Under the pieces are notes generated by a model, which worked only from the letters and a program-made list of their open reading frames with translations, did not search any database and was not told the origin of the DNA. A stretch of 64,000 nucleotides of DNA, from assembly GCF_026342035.1 (NCBI RefSeq), contig NZ_JAPENM010000001.1, positions 496,001-560,000 of the forward strand, given 5' to 3'. The position numbers and the translations under genes were made by a program. Origin of the DNA: Aldersonia sp. NBC_00410 (lineage in GTDB: Bacteria > Actinomycetota > Actinomycetes > Mycobacteriales > Mycobacteriaceae). Shown one piece after another: positions 51,668 to 59,991 of this stretch; the stretch's first letter is position 1, and the number at the start of each line of letters is the position of its first letter.

Positions 51668-52825
51668 TCAATGCTGGCCGGGGGGCAATCCGAGACCCAC
51701 CAGGCCGGCATGCTGCAGCGTCTCCTCCGGCGTGAACGGGTGGAACTTGGCGGCCCGAACATCGCGGTAACACCGTTCGATCGTCCCGCGGTAGTACGAC
51801 TGCCCGCCGGTCACCTCCATCGCGATATCGCACACCTCGATCGAGGCGTGGGCGATCTCGCGTTTGGCGGCCATCACCGCAACGACCGTCTCCATCATCG
51901 GTGCAGGGTCGTCACCGACCGCGTCGAGCGCACCGTCGAGTGCCCAGGACGCCACCTGCAGCCGGTTGTTCATCAGCCCGACCGCCCGCTGTACCAGGGG
52001 ATTCGCTGCCTTCGACGTATCCCGAACCGCGGCGACGGCCGCGTCACGTGCGGCTTCGGCCACGCCCAAATACACCGCCGCGACCACCGGCAGCGCAATG
52101 CTGAAGATCACTTGCAGCGGCGGGTCGAGTACGCCGTAGGGACGGCGCGCCAGCACCGCGGCATCCGGCACGAAGACCTCGTCGAGTTCGATGTCATGAC
52201 TGCCGGTCCCACGCATGCCGAGCGCATCCCAGTTGTTCTGGACCGTGACCCCCTCCGCGCCGAGCGGCACAGCCATGTTCAACACGATGCGCCCGGACTC
52301 GGGATCGGCGTACGGGAACATCGTCGACATCACGGTGCCCACCGGTGCCTGGCTGCAGAAGATCTTGCGGCCACTCACTCGGTAGCCGCCGTCCACGCGT
52401 CGCGCGCTGCCGCGTGGATGCGTCGCATCGGCGCCGCCGGTCGAGACGAGCACAATTGCGTCCTGCACAATCCGGCGCAGTGTCTTCTCCGCACCGGGGA
52501 GCCCGCGCCGGTAACGCCACGCGGTAAAGAGCGTGACGTGCTGATGCATCGCCGAGGCCAACGCACTCGAGCCACAGAATCGGGCCAGCGTTCGCTGCGC
52601 GGCCGCCACGTCACGAATGGAGGCGCCATATCCGCCAAGTTCTTCCGGCACCGCGAGCGCGAAATATCCGGAGCGGGAGAATAGTTCGTATGCCTCGGCA
52701 ACGAATGTTCCAGCGCGATCGTGACTTTCGCTGAACGGCTGGATCTTTCGACCCAGATCGGTGGCAAATGAAACCGGGTCGAGGGTGTGCTCGACGGGGG
52801 CAGGAGCGGGGGCGGTAATGGTCAT
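51668..52825 (-). CDS. Acyl-CoA dehydrogenase family flavoprotein
   Basis: A 385-residue flavin protein with the three-part ACAD fold: N-terminal helices (LAVPEELGGYGAS), beta domain (YRVSGRKIFCSQAP and LGMRGTGSHDIELDEVFVP), and C-terminal helices. The catalytic Glu expected of ordinary acyl-CoA dehydrogenases is not evident, and the sequence style approaches FMNH2-dependent monooxygenases of the DszC/HpaH group, so the reaction may be a hydroxylation. The Met at 52825 is preferred to a frame running into the divergent regulator. Its neighbour HxlR gene probably controls it. Confidence 0.8.
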   Translation of the reverse strand: MTITAPAPAPVEHTLDPVSFATDLGRKIQPFSESHDRAGTFVAEAYELFSRSGYFALAVPEELGGYGASIRDVAAAQRTLARFCGSSALASAMHQHVTLFTAWRYRRGLPGAEKTLRRIVQDAIVLVSTGGADATHPRGSARRVDGGYRVSGRKIFCSQAPVGTVMSTMFPYADPESGRIVLNMAVPLGAEGVTVQNNWDALGMRGTGSHDIELDEVFVPDAAVLARRPYGVLDPPLQVIFSIALPVVAAVYLGVAEAARDAAVAAVRDTSKAANPLVQRAVGLMNNRLQVASWALDGALDAVGDDPAPMMETVVAVMAAKREIAHASIEVCDIAMEVTGGQSYYRGTIERCYRDVRAAKFHPFTPEETLQHAGLVGLGLPPGQH

Positions 52826-52852
52826 GCAAATGACGCTAAGCTGCGCAAGAGT

Positions 52853-52876
52853 GTCCAACTAGTATCCATTCTGGAC
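52853..52876. promoter_or_regulatory. Candidate HxlR operator
   Basis: gtcca (52853-52857) and tggac (52872-52876) form an inverted repeat around the palindromic core actagt, in the 87-bp gap between the acyl-CoA dehydrogenase and HxlR starts. Divergent placement fits autoregulation by the HxlR protein. Confidence 0.4.
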
Positions 52877-52912
52877 TTCAATGCCGCAGATCCGGCACCT
52901 ACCCTTGACCCC

Positions 52913-53608
52913 ATGCATGAATACGGTCAGTACTGTCCGGTCGCCTTGGGTAGCGAGGTGCTGGCCGACCGCTGGACGCCGCTGATCCTGCGCGAACTCG
53001 TACTCGGCAACACTCGTTTCAACGACATCGAACGCGGACTTCCCGGGATCTCGCGCACCCTGCTGTCCTCCCGACTACGCCATCTCGAGAGTGTCGGGGT
53101 GCTCGATCGCATTCCCTCACGAACCGGACGGGGCAGCGAATACCGGCTTACCGATTCCGGGCGGGACCTGGAACCGGTCATTCAATTGTTGGGCGAGTGG
53201 GCGGTGCGGTGGCGGTTCGTCGAACCCGAACCCCGCCTCGTCGATCCGGTCACGCTCACCTGGTGGATGCATCGCCGGATCGACCGCACTCGGCTACCCG
53301 CCGGGCGCGTCGTGATCGAGTTCGTCTACCAGGGCAACCCGGCGACGGTGCTGTGGCTCGTCCTCGACAGCGGCGAACCATCGGTGTGCATGAAGTATCC
53401 CGGCTTCGACATCGATCTCGTCGTACGCACCGACGCGGTGTCGATGATGCGGGTGTTCTCCGGGCAGAAGTCACTCGCCGCCGCGCGCGGGGACGGCACG
53501 GTGCAGATCGGTGGCCCGCCCGCGCTCGAGCGTGCGTTCGGCACCTGGTTCCTCTGGAGTCCGTTCGCGCCCGCGGTCCGTGAACGGATGGGCGCGCACG
53601 ACACCTGA
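52913..53608 (+). CDS. HxlR family regulator with C-terminal ligand-type domain
   Basis: A 231-residue protein. Residues ~1-110 are a HxlR winged helix (CPVALGSEVLADRWTPLILRELVLGNTRFNDIERGLPGISRTLLSSRLRHLESVGVLDR), where Cys at the start is common in the family. The remaining ~120 residues (YQGNPATVLWLVLDSGEPSVCMKYPGFDIDL) look like an SCP2-type lipid-binding domain, suggesting it senses a hydrophobic effector. It is divergent from the acyl-CoA dehydrogenase-like gene. The ATG at 52913 is preferred; the frame runs further up without support. Confidence 0.85.
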   Translation: MHEYGQYCPVALGSEVLADRWTPLILRELVLGNTRFNDIERGLPGISRTLLSSRLRHLESVGVLDRIPSRTGRGSEYRLTDSGRDLEPVIQLLGEWAVRWRFVEPEPRLVDPVTLTWWMHRRIDRTRLPAGRVVIEFVYQGNPATVLWLVLDSGEPSVCMKYPGFDIDLVVRTDAVSMMRVFSGQKSLAAARGDGTVQIGGPPALERAFGTWFLWSPFAPAVRERMGAHDT

Positions 53609-53631
53609 CCGCCGCGAACGGAAGCGCTGGA

Positions 53632-54006
53632 ATGTCTGTCGAACTCAATCACACGATCGTGTACGCGTCGGACCGGAATCATTCGGCCCAGTTCCTCGCC
53701 GACCTGCTCGGCCTCCCCGACCCGACCGACTACGGTCCGTTCCGCATCGTCCAAATAGGTTCCTTGTCACTGGATTTCATGGACTCAACCGGTCCGGTAA
53801 TGCCGCAGCACTATGCGTTCCTCGTCGACGTGGACGACTTCGATGCCATCTTCGCGCGGATACGCGAACGGGGAATCGAGTACTGGGCGGATCCGTTCCA
53901 CAACCGGCCAGGGCAGATCAATCACAACGACGGCGGCCGCGGCGTGTATTGGAGCGACCCGGACGGTCATTCGCTCGAGATCATCACCCGCCCGTACGGC
54001 GGCTGA
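53632..54006 (+). CDS. VOC/glyoxalase-fold protein
   Basis: A 124-residue single-domain VOC protein. Two beta-alpha-beta-beta-beta units are visible: LNHTIVYASDRNHSAQFLADLLGL and YAFLVDVDDFDAIFARIRERGI, ending YWSDPDGHSLEIITRP. The His near the start, the HYAF His and the Glu in LEII are the usual metal ligands, so it may be a dioxygenase or lyase rather than a binding protein. It lies 23 bases after the HxlR gene, probably in the same transcript. Confidence 0.88.
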   Translation: MSVELNHTIVYASDRNHSAQFLADLLGLPDPTDYGPFRIVQIGSLSLDFMDSTGPVMPQHYAFLVDVDDFDAIFARIRERGIEYWADPFHNRPGQINHNDGGRGVYWSDPDGHSLEIITRPYGG

Positions 54007-54145
54007 TCGCCGGCCTCAATTCGCATCATCAGCGTCACCATTCACATTGACGGGGTGCATCGCCCCGATTTCCACTAAATATTTTGCGAAAACGCCCCGA
54101 ACAATTGCGGAACGTTGATTAACTTGTTGTTGACAACGACGTTCC

Positions 54146-54159
54146 CGGGCAGTTGCCCG
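54146..54159. promoter_or_regulatory. Short palindrome before the Tat-exported oxidoreductase
   Basis: cgggca (54146-54151) and tgcccg (54154-54159), 23 bases before the start at 54182. A TTGACA box at 54130-54135 lies just upstream, but no convincing -10 is seen at the right spacing. Function is unclear. Confidence 0.25.
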
Positions 54160-54181
54160 CATACCGTAGGTGGGGTCGATG

Positions 54182-56044
54182 ATGGACGGGTCCAATCAGC
54201 GACAATCTCGGCGGAAGTTTCTGCAAGGAGCGGCCGGCGCGGCCGCAATAACGGTGGCCGGCGCGGCGGCGGCCAATGCGCAGTCGGTGACGGGATCCTC
54301 TGGCGGCGGAGCCCTCAGCAACGAGAACGGCAGTAACAGCGGCAGTGCGGGTTCCCCGCAAACGAGCGGACGCCCCAACGGTAAGACGGTCGCCGTGTTC
54401 GGCGCCGGACCGGCGGGCCTGACTGCGGCGCACGAACTGGCCGAACGCGGGTTCGACGTCACCGTCTACGAGGCGATGTCGGTATTCGGCGGAAAGTGCC
54501 GCAGCCTCTACGCTCCCGGCACAGGCCTACCCGGCGAGCATGGATTTCGCAGCTTCTTCGGCTTCTATCACAACCTGCCGGACACATTGCGCCGAATACC
54601 GTTCCCGGGCAACAGTAATGGTGTATGGGACAATCTGGTCCGGCTCAACGCGGCGATGATCGCCGGGCACGACCGCGCCAATCTCACTATCCCGCTCCCC
54701 CTCCCGCTGCCGTTCTCTCAACTGCCCCTCACCCCACAGCAGTTCGTCGATTCGACCGTCGCAGTATTCCAGACCCTGTTCCGACTGCCGTTGTACGAGG
54801 CGATATTCGCCGCCGAGCGGCTCGGCGTGTACGTCACCAGTTGCGACGCCCGCAAGGTGAATCAATGGGAGAACATCACCTGGACCGAATTCGCCAAGCT
54901 GGACAACTCTTCACCGGAGTACAACCGTTTCCTCGGCGATGGCTTCATCAAGGAACTCGTTGCCACCAAGTCGAGTAACTGCAGCGCCAACGCCATCGGC
55001 GTGGTCGGCGAGGAATACGTATGGTCGCTGCTCAATCTCAACAACGACGACAGTTTCCGCGGAAATGACCGGGTACTGAACGGCCCGACCACCGAACAGT
55101 TCGTCACACCGTGGACCAACTATCTCGCTTCCCTTGGTGTCAAATTGCGGCTGGGCACGAAGCTGGCCGGGCTCCAGATGGACGGTTCGCATATTCGTTC
55201 GGCCACGGTGAGCACCGCGTCGGGACCCCAGACCGTGCAAGCGGATTACTACCTGTCGGCGATTCCACTCGACAAGTGGCCGGCGCTACTGACACCAGAG
55301 GTGGTACGTGCCGACCCCGCCCTGGAAAGTATCCGCGAGTTGCAGGCCGCCTGGATGGTGGGGCTGCAGTACTTCGTCACCGAACCCGCTCCCATCGCGA
55401 ACGGCCACGTCGGATACAACGACGCGCCCTGGGGCGTGACCTCGATCAGCGAGGGACAGTTCTGGCACCGGCCGCTCACCTCCTACGGCGACGGTCGCGT
55501 GAAAGATGTTGTCTCGGCGATTATTTCGGACTGGGATACACCGGGTATGTTCACCGGGAAAACGGCGCGCGAGTGCAGTCCGGCGGAACTGGCCCGAGAA
55601 ACGTGGCTACAGATTCGCTCACATGTCGACGGCAAGGGTGGCACCCGGCTGACCGACGACATGCTGCACTCGTGGATGATCGACACCGCGCTCACAGGGG
55701 CAGGGACTCCGCAAATTGCCTACGAGGACCCGATTTTCGTCCAGAACCCCGGATCATGGCATGACCGGCCGGACGCATTCACGAAGATCGACAATCTGTT
55801 CCTCGGCGGTGACTGGATCCACACGCAGATGAATGTCGCGTGCATGGAGGGCGCCAACGAGGGCGGCAGGCTTGCCGCGAACGCCCTCCTGCACGCCTCC
55901 GGGTCGCCCGAGCCGTCGGTCACCATCGAGCCGCGTTTTCGTCAGGTGCTCTGGGAGCCGTTCAAGATCATCGACCAGCAGCGGTTCCGCGCCGGGGAAG
56001 GCAATCTGTTCGACATCGTCGACGGGTTCCGCCGGCCGAACTGA
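54182..56044 (+). CDS. Tat-exported FAD-dependent oxidoreductase (phytoene-desaturase/amine-oxidase fold)
   Basis: A 620-residue flavoprotein with a twin-arginine signal (QSRRKFLQGAAGAAAITVAG) and a Ser/Gly/Asn-rich linker, then the dinucleotide motif VAVFGAGPAGLTAAHELAERG near residue 75 and an FAD-closing motif LFLGGDWIHTQMNVACMEGANEGGRLAAN near the C-terminus. The fold matches hydroxysqualene dehydroxylase and carotenoid desaturases; a Tat-exported member is unusual because these enzymes normally act inside the cell. ATG 54182 follows aggtgggg. It is a stand-alone gene; its substrate could be a cell-envelope isoprenoid or lipid. Confidence 0.85.
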   Translation: MDGSNQRQSRRKFLQGAAGAAAITVAGAAAANAQSVTGSSGGGALSNENGSNSGSAGSPQTSGRPNGKTVAVFGAGPAGLTAAHELAERGFDVTVYEAMSVFGGKCRSLYAPGTGLPGEHGFRSFFGFYHNLPDTLRRIPFPGNSNGVWDNLVRLNAAMIAGHDRANLTIPLPLPLPFSQLPLTPQQFVDSTVAVFQTLFRLPLYEAIFAAERLGVYVTSCDARKVNQWENITWTEFAKLDNSSPEYNRFLGDGFIKELVATKSSNCSANAIGVVGEEYVWSLLNLNNDDSFRGNDRVLNGPTTEQFVTPWTNYLASLGVKLRLGTKLAGLQMDGSHIRSATVSTASGPQTVQADYYLSAIPLDKWPALLTPEVVRADPALESIRELQAAWMVGLQYFVTEPAPIANGHVGYNDAPWGVTSISEGQFWHRPLTSYGDGRVKDVVSAIISDWDTPGMFTGKTARECSPAELARETWLQIRSHVDGKGGTRLTDDMLHSWMIDTALTGAGTPQIAYEDPIFVQNPGSWHDRPDAFTKIDNLFLGGDWIHTQMNVACMEGANEGGRLAANALLHASGSPEPSVTIEPRFRQVLWEPFKIIDQQRFRAGEGNLFDIVDGFRRPN

Positions 56045-56072
56045 TGCGTCGAAAGGAGCCCGGTCGCGAGCA

Positions 56073-56585
56073 CTACGCGTCGTGGCCGGGCTCGAGCTCG
56101 CGCACATCCTGGAACGTCACCAGCCGGTCCAGGCCGTGGCCCACCTCACCCGCGCCGGGCTCGAGCAGGAACGCGGTGTGGTCGCCGAGGTCGAAATGTT
56201 CGAGCGTGCGACCCGAAAACCACCCGGCGACATCGTGCAACACCGGTATGCCCAGCGGACCGTCGGACCAGTCGCACCGCGCGAATTTGTCCACCTCGTC
56301 ACCGGTTTCGCCGCCGAACAGTTCGGCGAGCTCGAGGTGGTCCGTCGCCAGGACATGCACTACCAGACCCGGCGCGTCCAGCGCGATCCGATAGGTGTGG
56401 TTCTGCTTGGACAGTCCGACGAGAAAGCGTGGCGGATCGATGCTCGTCTGTGATGCGAAGCCCACCAGGCACCCGGCCAGCCGATCCCCCGCCCTCGTCG
56501 TCACCAGGAACATCGGGTAGTCGAGCCCGCCGACGATCGTCTCGAAGGCCTGATCCGCTCCGGCCGGGAGTGCAGCATCGCTCAT
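56073..56585 (-). CDS. Flavin reductase-like FMN-binding protein
   Basis: A 170-residue split-barrel protein of the flavin-reductase-like family: YPMFLVTTRAGDRLAGCLVGFASQTSIDPPRFLVGLSKQNHTY and FGGETGDEVDKF are the family phrases. It probably binds FMN and reduces it with NAD(P)H or stores it. Its start overlaps the channel-gene stop by 4 bases (ATGA), so it is translated with the K+-channel protein, an unexpected partner. A redox sensor for the channel is conceivable; this is context inference only. Confidence 0.87.
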   Translation of the reverse strand: MSDAALPAGADQAFETIVGGLDYPMFLVTTRAGDRLAGCLVGFASQTSIDPPRFLVGLSKQNHTYRIALDAPGLVVHVLATDHLELAELFGGETGDEVDKFARCDWSDGPLGIPVLHDVAGWFSGRTLEHFDLGDHTAFLLEPGAGEVGHGLDRLVTFQDVRELEPGHDA

Positions 56586-58345
56586 GTCACCGTCCTACCA
56601 CTCGACGCTCGCGAACTCTGCTGCAACGCGATGACCGCGCCCGCGGTCCCGACCACGTACGCGCGATCGTCCGGTTCGAACCTGGCGTCTCGACGCGGCA
56701 ACTCGTGTCGGCCGGACCGCTTGCGGTGCAACGCCACCACCCGCGCCGCGCCGACGAGATCGGCCATCGCCGTCCCGACCAGCGCACTGCCCGGATCGAT
56801 ATCCAGAGTGCCGACGATGAAGGTCTGCTCGGCGATGACGAATGTCGCGGTTACTTCGAGTCCGAGCGCGGCGCCGACGAACCACGGCGAGGCAAGCTCC
56901 TCGGTGGATTGCGCATTGGTGAACGCGAATCGGTCAGCCACCGTGCGCCGCAACGAGCGATCGAAGACCCGCATCACCACCGGAACGTCCGGACCGGCGG
57001 TCCAACTGTCGCCGAACATGTCCCGCAACGCGATACCGGTCTCGATATTGACCATGTCGTCGCTCGTCACGACCGCGATTCCCGCCGCGTGCGTCGCGCG
57101 GGCCACATCGAGGGTGACCGCCAGCGTGGCGTCACCGAAGATCGCGGGCACGCCCAGCACCGCGAGCTCGGTGAGGTGCCGGTTGCGTTCGTCGCGTTCG
57201 AGGACCACGACCTGCTTTCCGCGGGCGATGAGCTCGCGCACCACGCCGAGTCCGAAGGTGCCCAGTCCGATCACGAGATAGTGCCCCGCCATCGTCCGCA
57301 CGCGCCGTTTCCCCGACGTGTTTCCGAGGCGTCGGCTGATCAGCATGTCGGTGATGAACGCCATCAGCACCGCCACCGTCGTTATCCCGCCGATCATCAG
57401 CGCGATCGCCCACATTCGCAGCCATGCCGGCTGATCGCTGAAGCTGAAGTCGCCGTAGCCGACGGTCGCGATGGTTTCGACGCTGAAGTAGACACCGTCG
57501 AGCAGGCTCATTCCCGGTTTGCGATAGTTCTGCCAGAGCAGCACCGACGAACCGGCCACGAGAACGAACATGAACACGAGCGCCCGAAACAGGCCCGGCT
57601 CGAATTCACCGAGGACGCCGGCCACCGTGGCCCTGGCCCTCATCAGCGGCCCGAGCCGGTGCCCCGAGCCCCGCGGCGCGGACGGTCGTTCCAGCAAACG
57701 GACCCGCTGTTCGGGTCCGAGGATGATCGCCCGATCGCCGGTGTGCACCGCCAGGTCGCGACCGGGGCAGGCAACGACTTCGACAGACTCGCGCCCGCGC
57801 ACCACCGCGACCGGGGTCAAATCACCGAAAAGCTCCCGCAGTGTCGAATCTGCGTCGATATCGAGCGTCGCGGCGACGAACCGGATCCCGTCGATCTCGA
57901 GATCCGTCGCGTGCCGGCCGAGGGCGGCCTCGGCCAGCGCCGGCGAGGCGAGGCTGGCGATATTGAGCACCGCGCCCGGGCCGTTTCCCACCGCGACCGC
58001 CCGCGCGACGGCGGTGTTGTCGAGGCTGGCCACGACCCGCACCACCGCGTTGCGGTCGCGCGCAAGCAGTGCGATCTCCAGGTTGAGCAGGTCATCGGCC
58101 ATCACGCATACGATGGCCTGCGCCCTTCCGATGCCGGCGACGTCGAGCGTTCGCGGCAGATCGGGCAGCAGCTCGATCCATTCGACTTCCGCACGCATCG
58201 GGCCGGCTATTCCGCCGCGGCCGGAGTCGTCGATCACCGTCACCCGCTCGCCCGCACCGACCAGCTGCTCGACGATGCGCGTGCTGATACCGCCGACGCC
58301 ACAGACGATGACATGCCCGGATCCCGCATCATCGCGCGTTGTCAT
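56582..58345 (-). CDS. Potassium channel with RCK domains on both sides of the pore
   Basis: A 587-residue protein. The N-terminal ~245 residues are a TrkA-N Rossmann domain (VIVCGVGGISTRIVEQL) plus an RCK-C-like region; two pore helices follow at about 285-385, with the selectivity filter TIATVGYGDF. A second TrkA-N (YLVIGLGTFGLGVVREL) and RCK-C close the protein. Ordinary K+ channels have RCK domains after the pore only, so this RCK-pore-RCK order is unusual. Met 58345 has a strong ribosome site (gaggagag). It lies 68 bases after the GT39-like gene, perhaps in its operon. Confidence 0.88.
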   Translation of the reverse strand: MTTRDDAGSGHVIVCGVGGISTRIVEQLVGAGERVTVIDDSGRGGIAGPMRAEVEWIELLPDLPRTLDVAGIGRAQAIVCVMADDLLNLEIALLARDRNAVVRVVASLDNTAVARAVAVGNGPGAVLNIASLASPALAEAALGRHATDLEIDGIRFVAATLDIDADSTLRELFGDLTPVAVVRGRESVEVVACPGRDLAVHTGDRAIILGPEQRVRLLERPSAPRGSGHRLGPLMRARATVAGVLGEFEPGLFRALVFMFVLVAGSSVLLWQNYRKPGMSLLDGVYFSVETIATVGYGDFSFSDQPAWLRMWAIALMIGGITTVAVLMAFITDMLISRRLGNTSGKRRVRTMAGHYLVIGLGTFGLGVVRELIARGKQVVVLERDERNRHLTELAVLGVPAIFGDATLAVTLDVARATHAAGIAVVTSDDMVNIETGIALRDMFGDSWTAGPDVPVVMRVFDRSLRRTVADRFAFTNAQSTEELASPWFVGAALGLEVTATFVIAEQTFIVGTLDIDPGSALVGTAMADLVGAARVVALHRKRSGRHELPRRDARFEPDDRAYVVGTAGAVIALQQSSRASSGRTVT

Positions 58346-58413
58346 CGCTCTCCTCGTCACCGCTGCCCACCCGGCTCTGGAAAACACTAGAGACGCGGCG
58401 GGCCGCGCGCGCA

Positions 58414-59991
58414 CTATCCGGGCGTGACGGCCATGACGGTGAGGGTGTTCTGACCCGAGCCGAAGCTCCGCACGGTCACGGCATGCGTGATCGCTTCGAA
58501 CACCCACGGCATCGTCTGCGGATTCTGCGAATCGAGCGTGGCCTTCGACAGCGCGAGATATTCGATGCGCTGCCAGCCGCCGAGTTGCTCGGCAACCGCC
58601 GGGTCGCTGTCGACCTTGTACACCCACACGTTGTTGTCACCGACAAACCCGGCATTGTGCAGATCGAGCCAGAGCTCCGCCTCCGAGACGAGAACCGCGT
58701 CGTGCGGCACGTGATCACGTAGCCACGCCACGGCATCGCGTTGCGGGGCGTCCGCGTCGGTTGTCCACTGCCTCGCCACCCCGGATTGCCAGGCCGGGCC
58801 CGCCCAGGTCAGCGAAAGCGTCCAGAACACGGCGACCGCCACCGTCGCCGTCGCCACCAGGACTGTGCCGGCGCGACGACCGGAGGGCGGATCGCTCGTG
58901 CGGGGCCACCACTGATCGCAGAGTCCGGCAATGGCGAGGGCCAATAACGGCGTGAGCATGACGACATACATCGCCGGTAGGTATCCCGTCCGCAGCAGCA
59001 TCAGCAATTGCAGCAGCAGCGCCAGCATCAAGGGTCGGAATCTCCGATAGCACAACAGGACTGTTCCGGCGACGACGCCTGCCACCGGCAACCACGCGTC
59101 GAGTTCGAGCCATGAGCGCACCAGGTTGTTCGCATCACTGCCCGCGTCGAACACGCTGCCACTGCCGGCGCGCTCGCCGAGTTGCCAACGCATGGCGTCG
59201 ACCAGGCTGACGTGCCCTGCACCGGAGAACAACTCGTGCTTGACGACGGCGTAGAGCGGATACATCGCCACCGACAGGGCACCGACAATGGCGAAGGAGG
59301 TGAACGCGAATGCCCGGTTGGCGGAGTCGCGGTAGTTCTGCCACAACGCGAGCAGCAGCGCAGGCAGAAGCAAGACCAGTGTTTCCTTCGTGGTGACCGC
59401 CATCGCGAAACACAGTGCGCTGCCGATCGCAGCGCTCCAACGGCACCGCGGCGACAGCGCGAGCACGAACGCCGCGAGCACCCACGGCATCGCGATGTTG
59501 TCCAGCAGCGCGAGCCGGCCGTAGTGCATGGCGAGCGGACTGAATACGAACAACACCACCGCCGCGGCAGCCCAGAATCGGCGCATGCCGATCCGGCGGG
59601 CGAGCACGAAGAGCATTGCGCACGAAACCATTCGCGCGAACAGTACGAACTCTCGACCGATCATCGTCGTGTTGTGTTGCCAACGGGTCCACGCGCCGGT
59701 GACCTCGGCCCATACCGACATCTGCAACCAACCCATCGGCGGGTGGTCGTACCAGTAGGTGTAATGGGCGAGTTCACCCAGATGTGGCACCGCCCAGGCC
59801 TGCGCGACGTAGGTCCCCTCGTCACCGAACCTGGCGGGGTACCCCGAAAGATTGATAGCCGTCGCGATACCACAAACGAGGACGAGCACTGCGCCGATGC
59901 CGACGGTGAGCCTGCGGTCCTCGCTCGCGACCGGCCGCCTGCCCGCGGCCGTCGACAGCGTGGCCGACAGCTCGGCGGTGTCGGACCTCAT
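58414..59991 (-). CDS. GT39/ArnT-like membrane glycosyltransferase
   Basis: A 525-residue GT-C protein with about 11 helices. The first loop has FGDEGTYVAQAW, the acidic DE motif expected for GT39/83 enzymes, and a second extracytoplasmic YDHPPMGWLQ where ArnT/PMT enzymes keep conserved residues. C-terminal ~130 residues are an extracytoplasmic domain. By family it would move a sugar from a polyprenyl carrier onto a lipid or protein outside the membrane. Its start overlaps the GT2 stop by 4 bases, so the two are coupled. Confidence 0.83.
   Translation of the reverse strand: MRSDTAELSATLSTAAGRRPVASEDRRLTVGIGAVLVLVCGIATAINLSGYPARFGDEGTYVAQAWAVPHLGELAHYTYWYDHPPMGWLQMSVWAEVTGAWTRWQHNTTMIGREFVLFARMVSCAMLFVLARRIGMRRFWAAAAVVLFVFSPLAMHYGRLALLDNIAMPWVLAAFVLALSPRCRWSAAIGSALCFAMAVTTKETLVLLLPALLLALWQNYRDSANRAFAFTSFAIVGALSVAMYPLYAVVKHELFSGAGHVSLVDAMRWQLGERAGSGSVFDAGSDANNLVRSWLELDAWLPVAGVVAGTVLLCYRRFRPLMLALLLQLLMLLRTGYLPAMYVVMLTPLLALAIAGLCDQWWPRTSDPPSGRRAGTVLVATATVAVAVFWTLSLTWAGPAWQSGVARQWTTDADAPQRDAVAWLRDHVPHDAVLVSEAELWLDLHNAGFVGDNNVWVYKVDSDPAVAEQLGGWQRIEYLALSKATLDSQNPQTMPWVFEAITHAVTVRSFGSGQNTLTVMAVTPG

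Noticed and set aside
54130-54167. TTGACA promoter before the Tat-exported oxidoreductase
   Set aside because: The -35 is perfect but no -10 stands at 16-19 bases; the nearest TAnnnT is about 26 bases away.
56429-58390. Long plus-strand open frame across the K+-channel gene
   Set aside because: Same reason: the minus strand has TVGYGD and two RCK motifs; the antisense product is Arg/His/Asp-rich without any fold signal.
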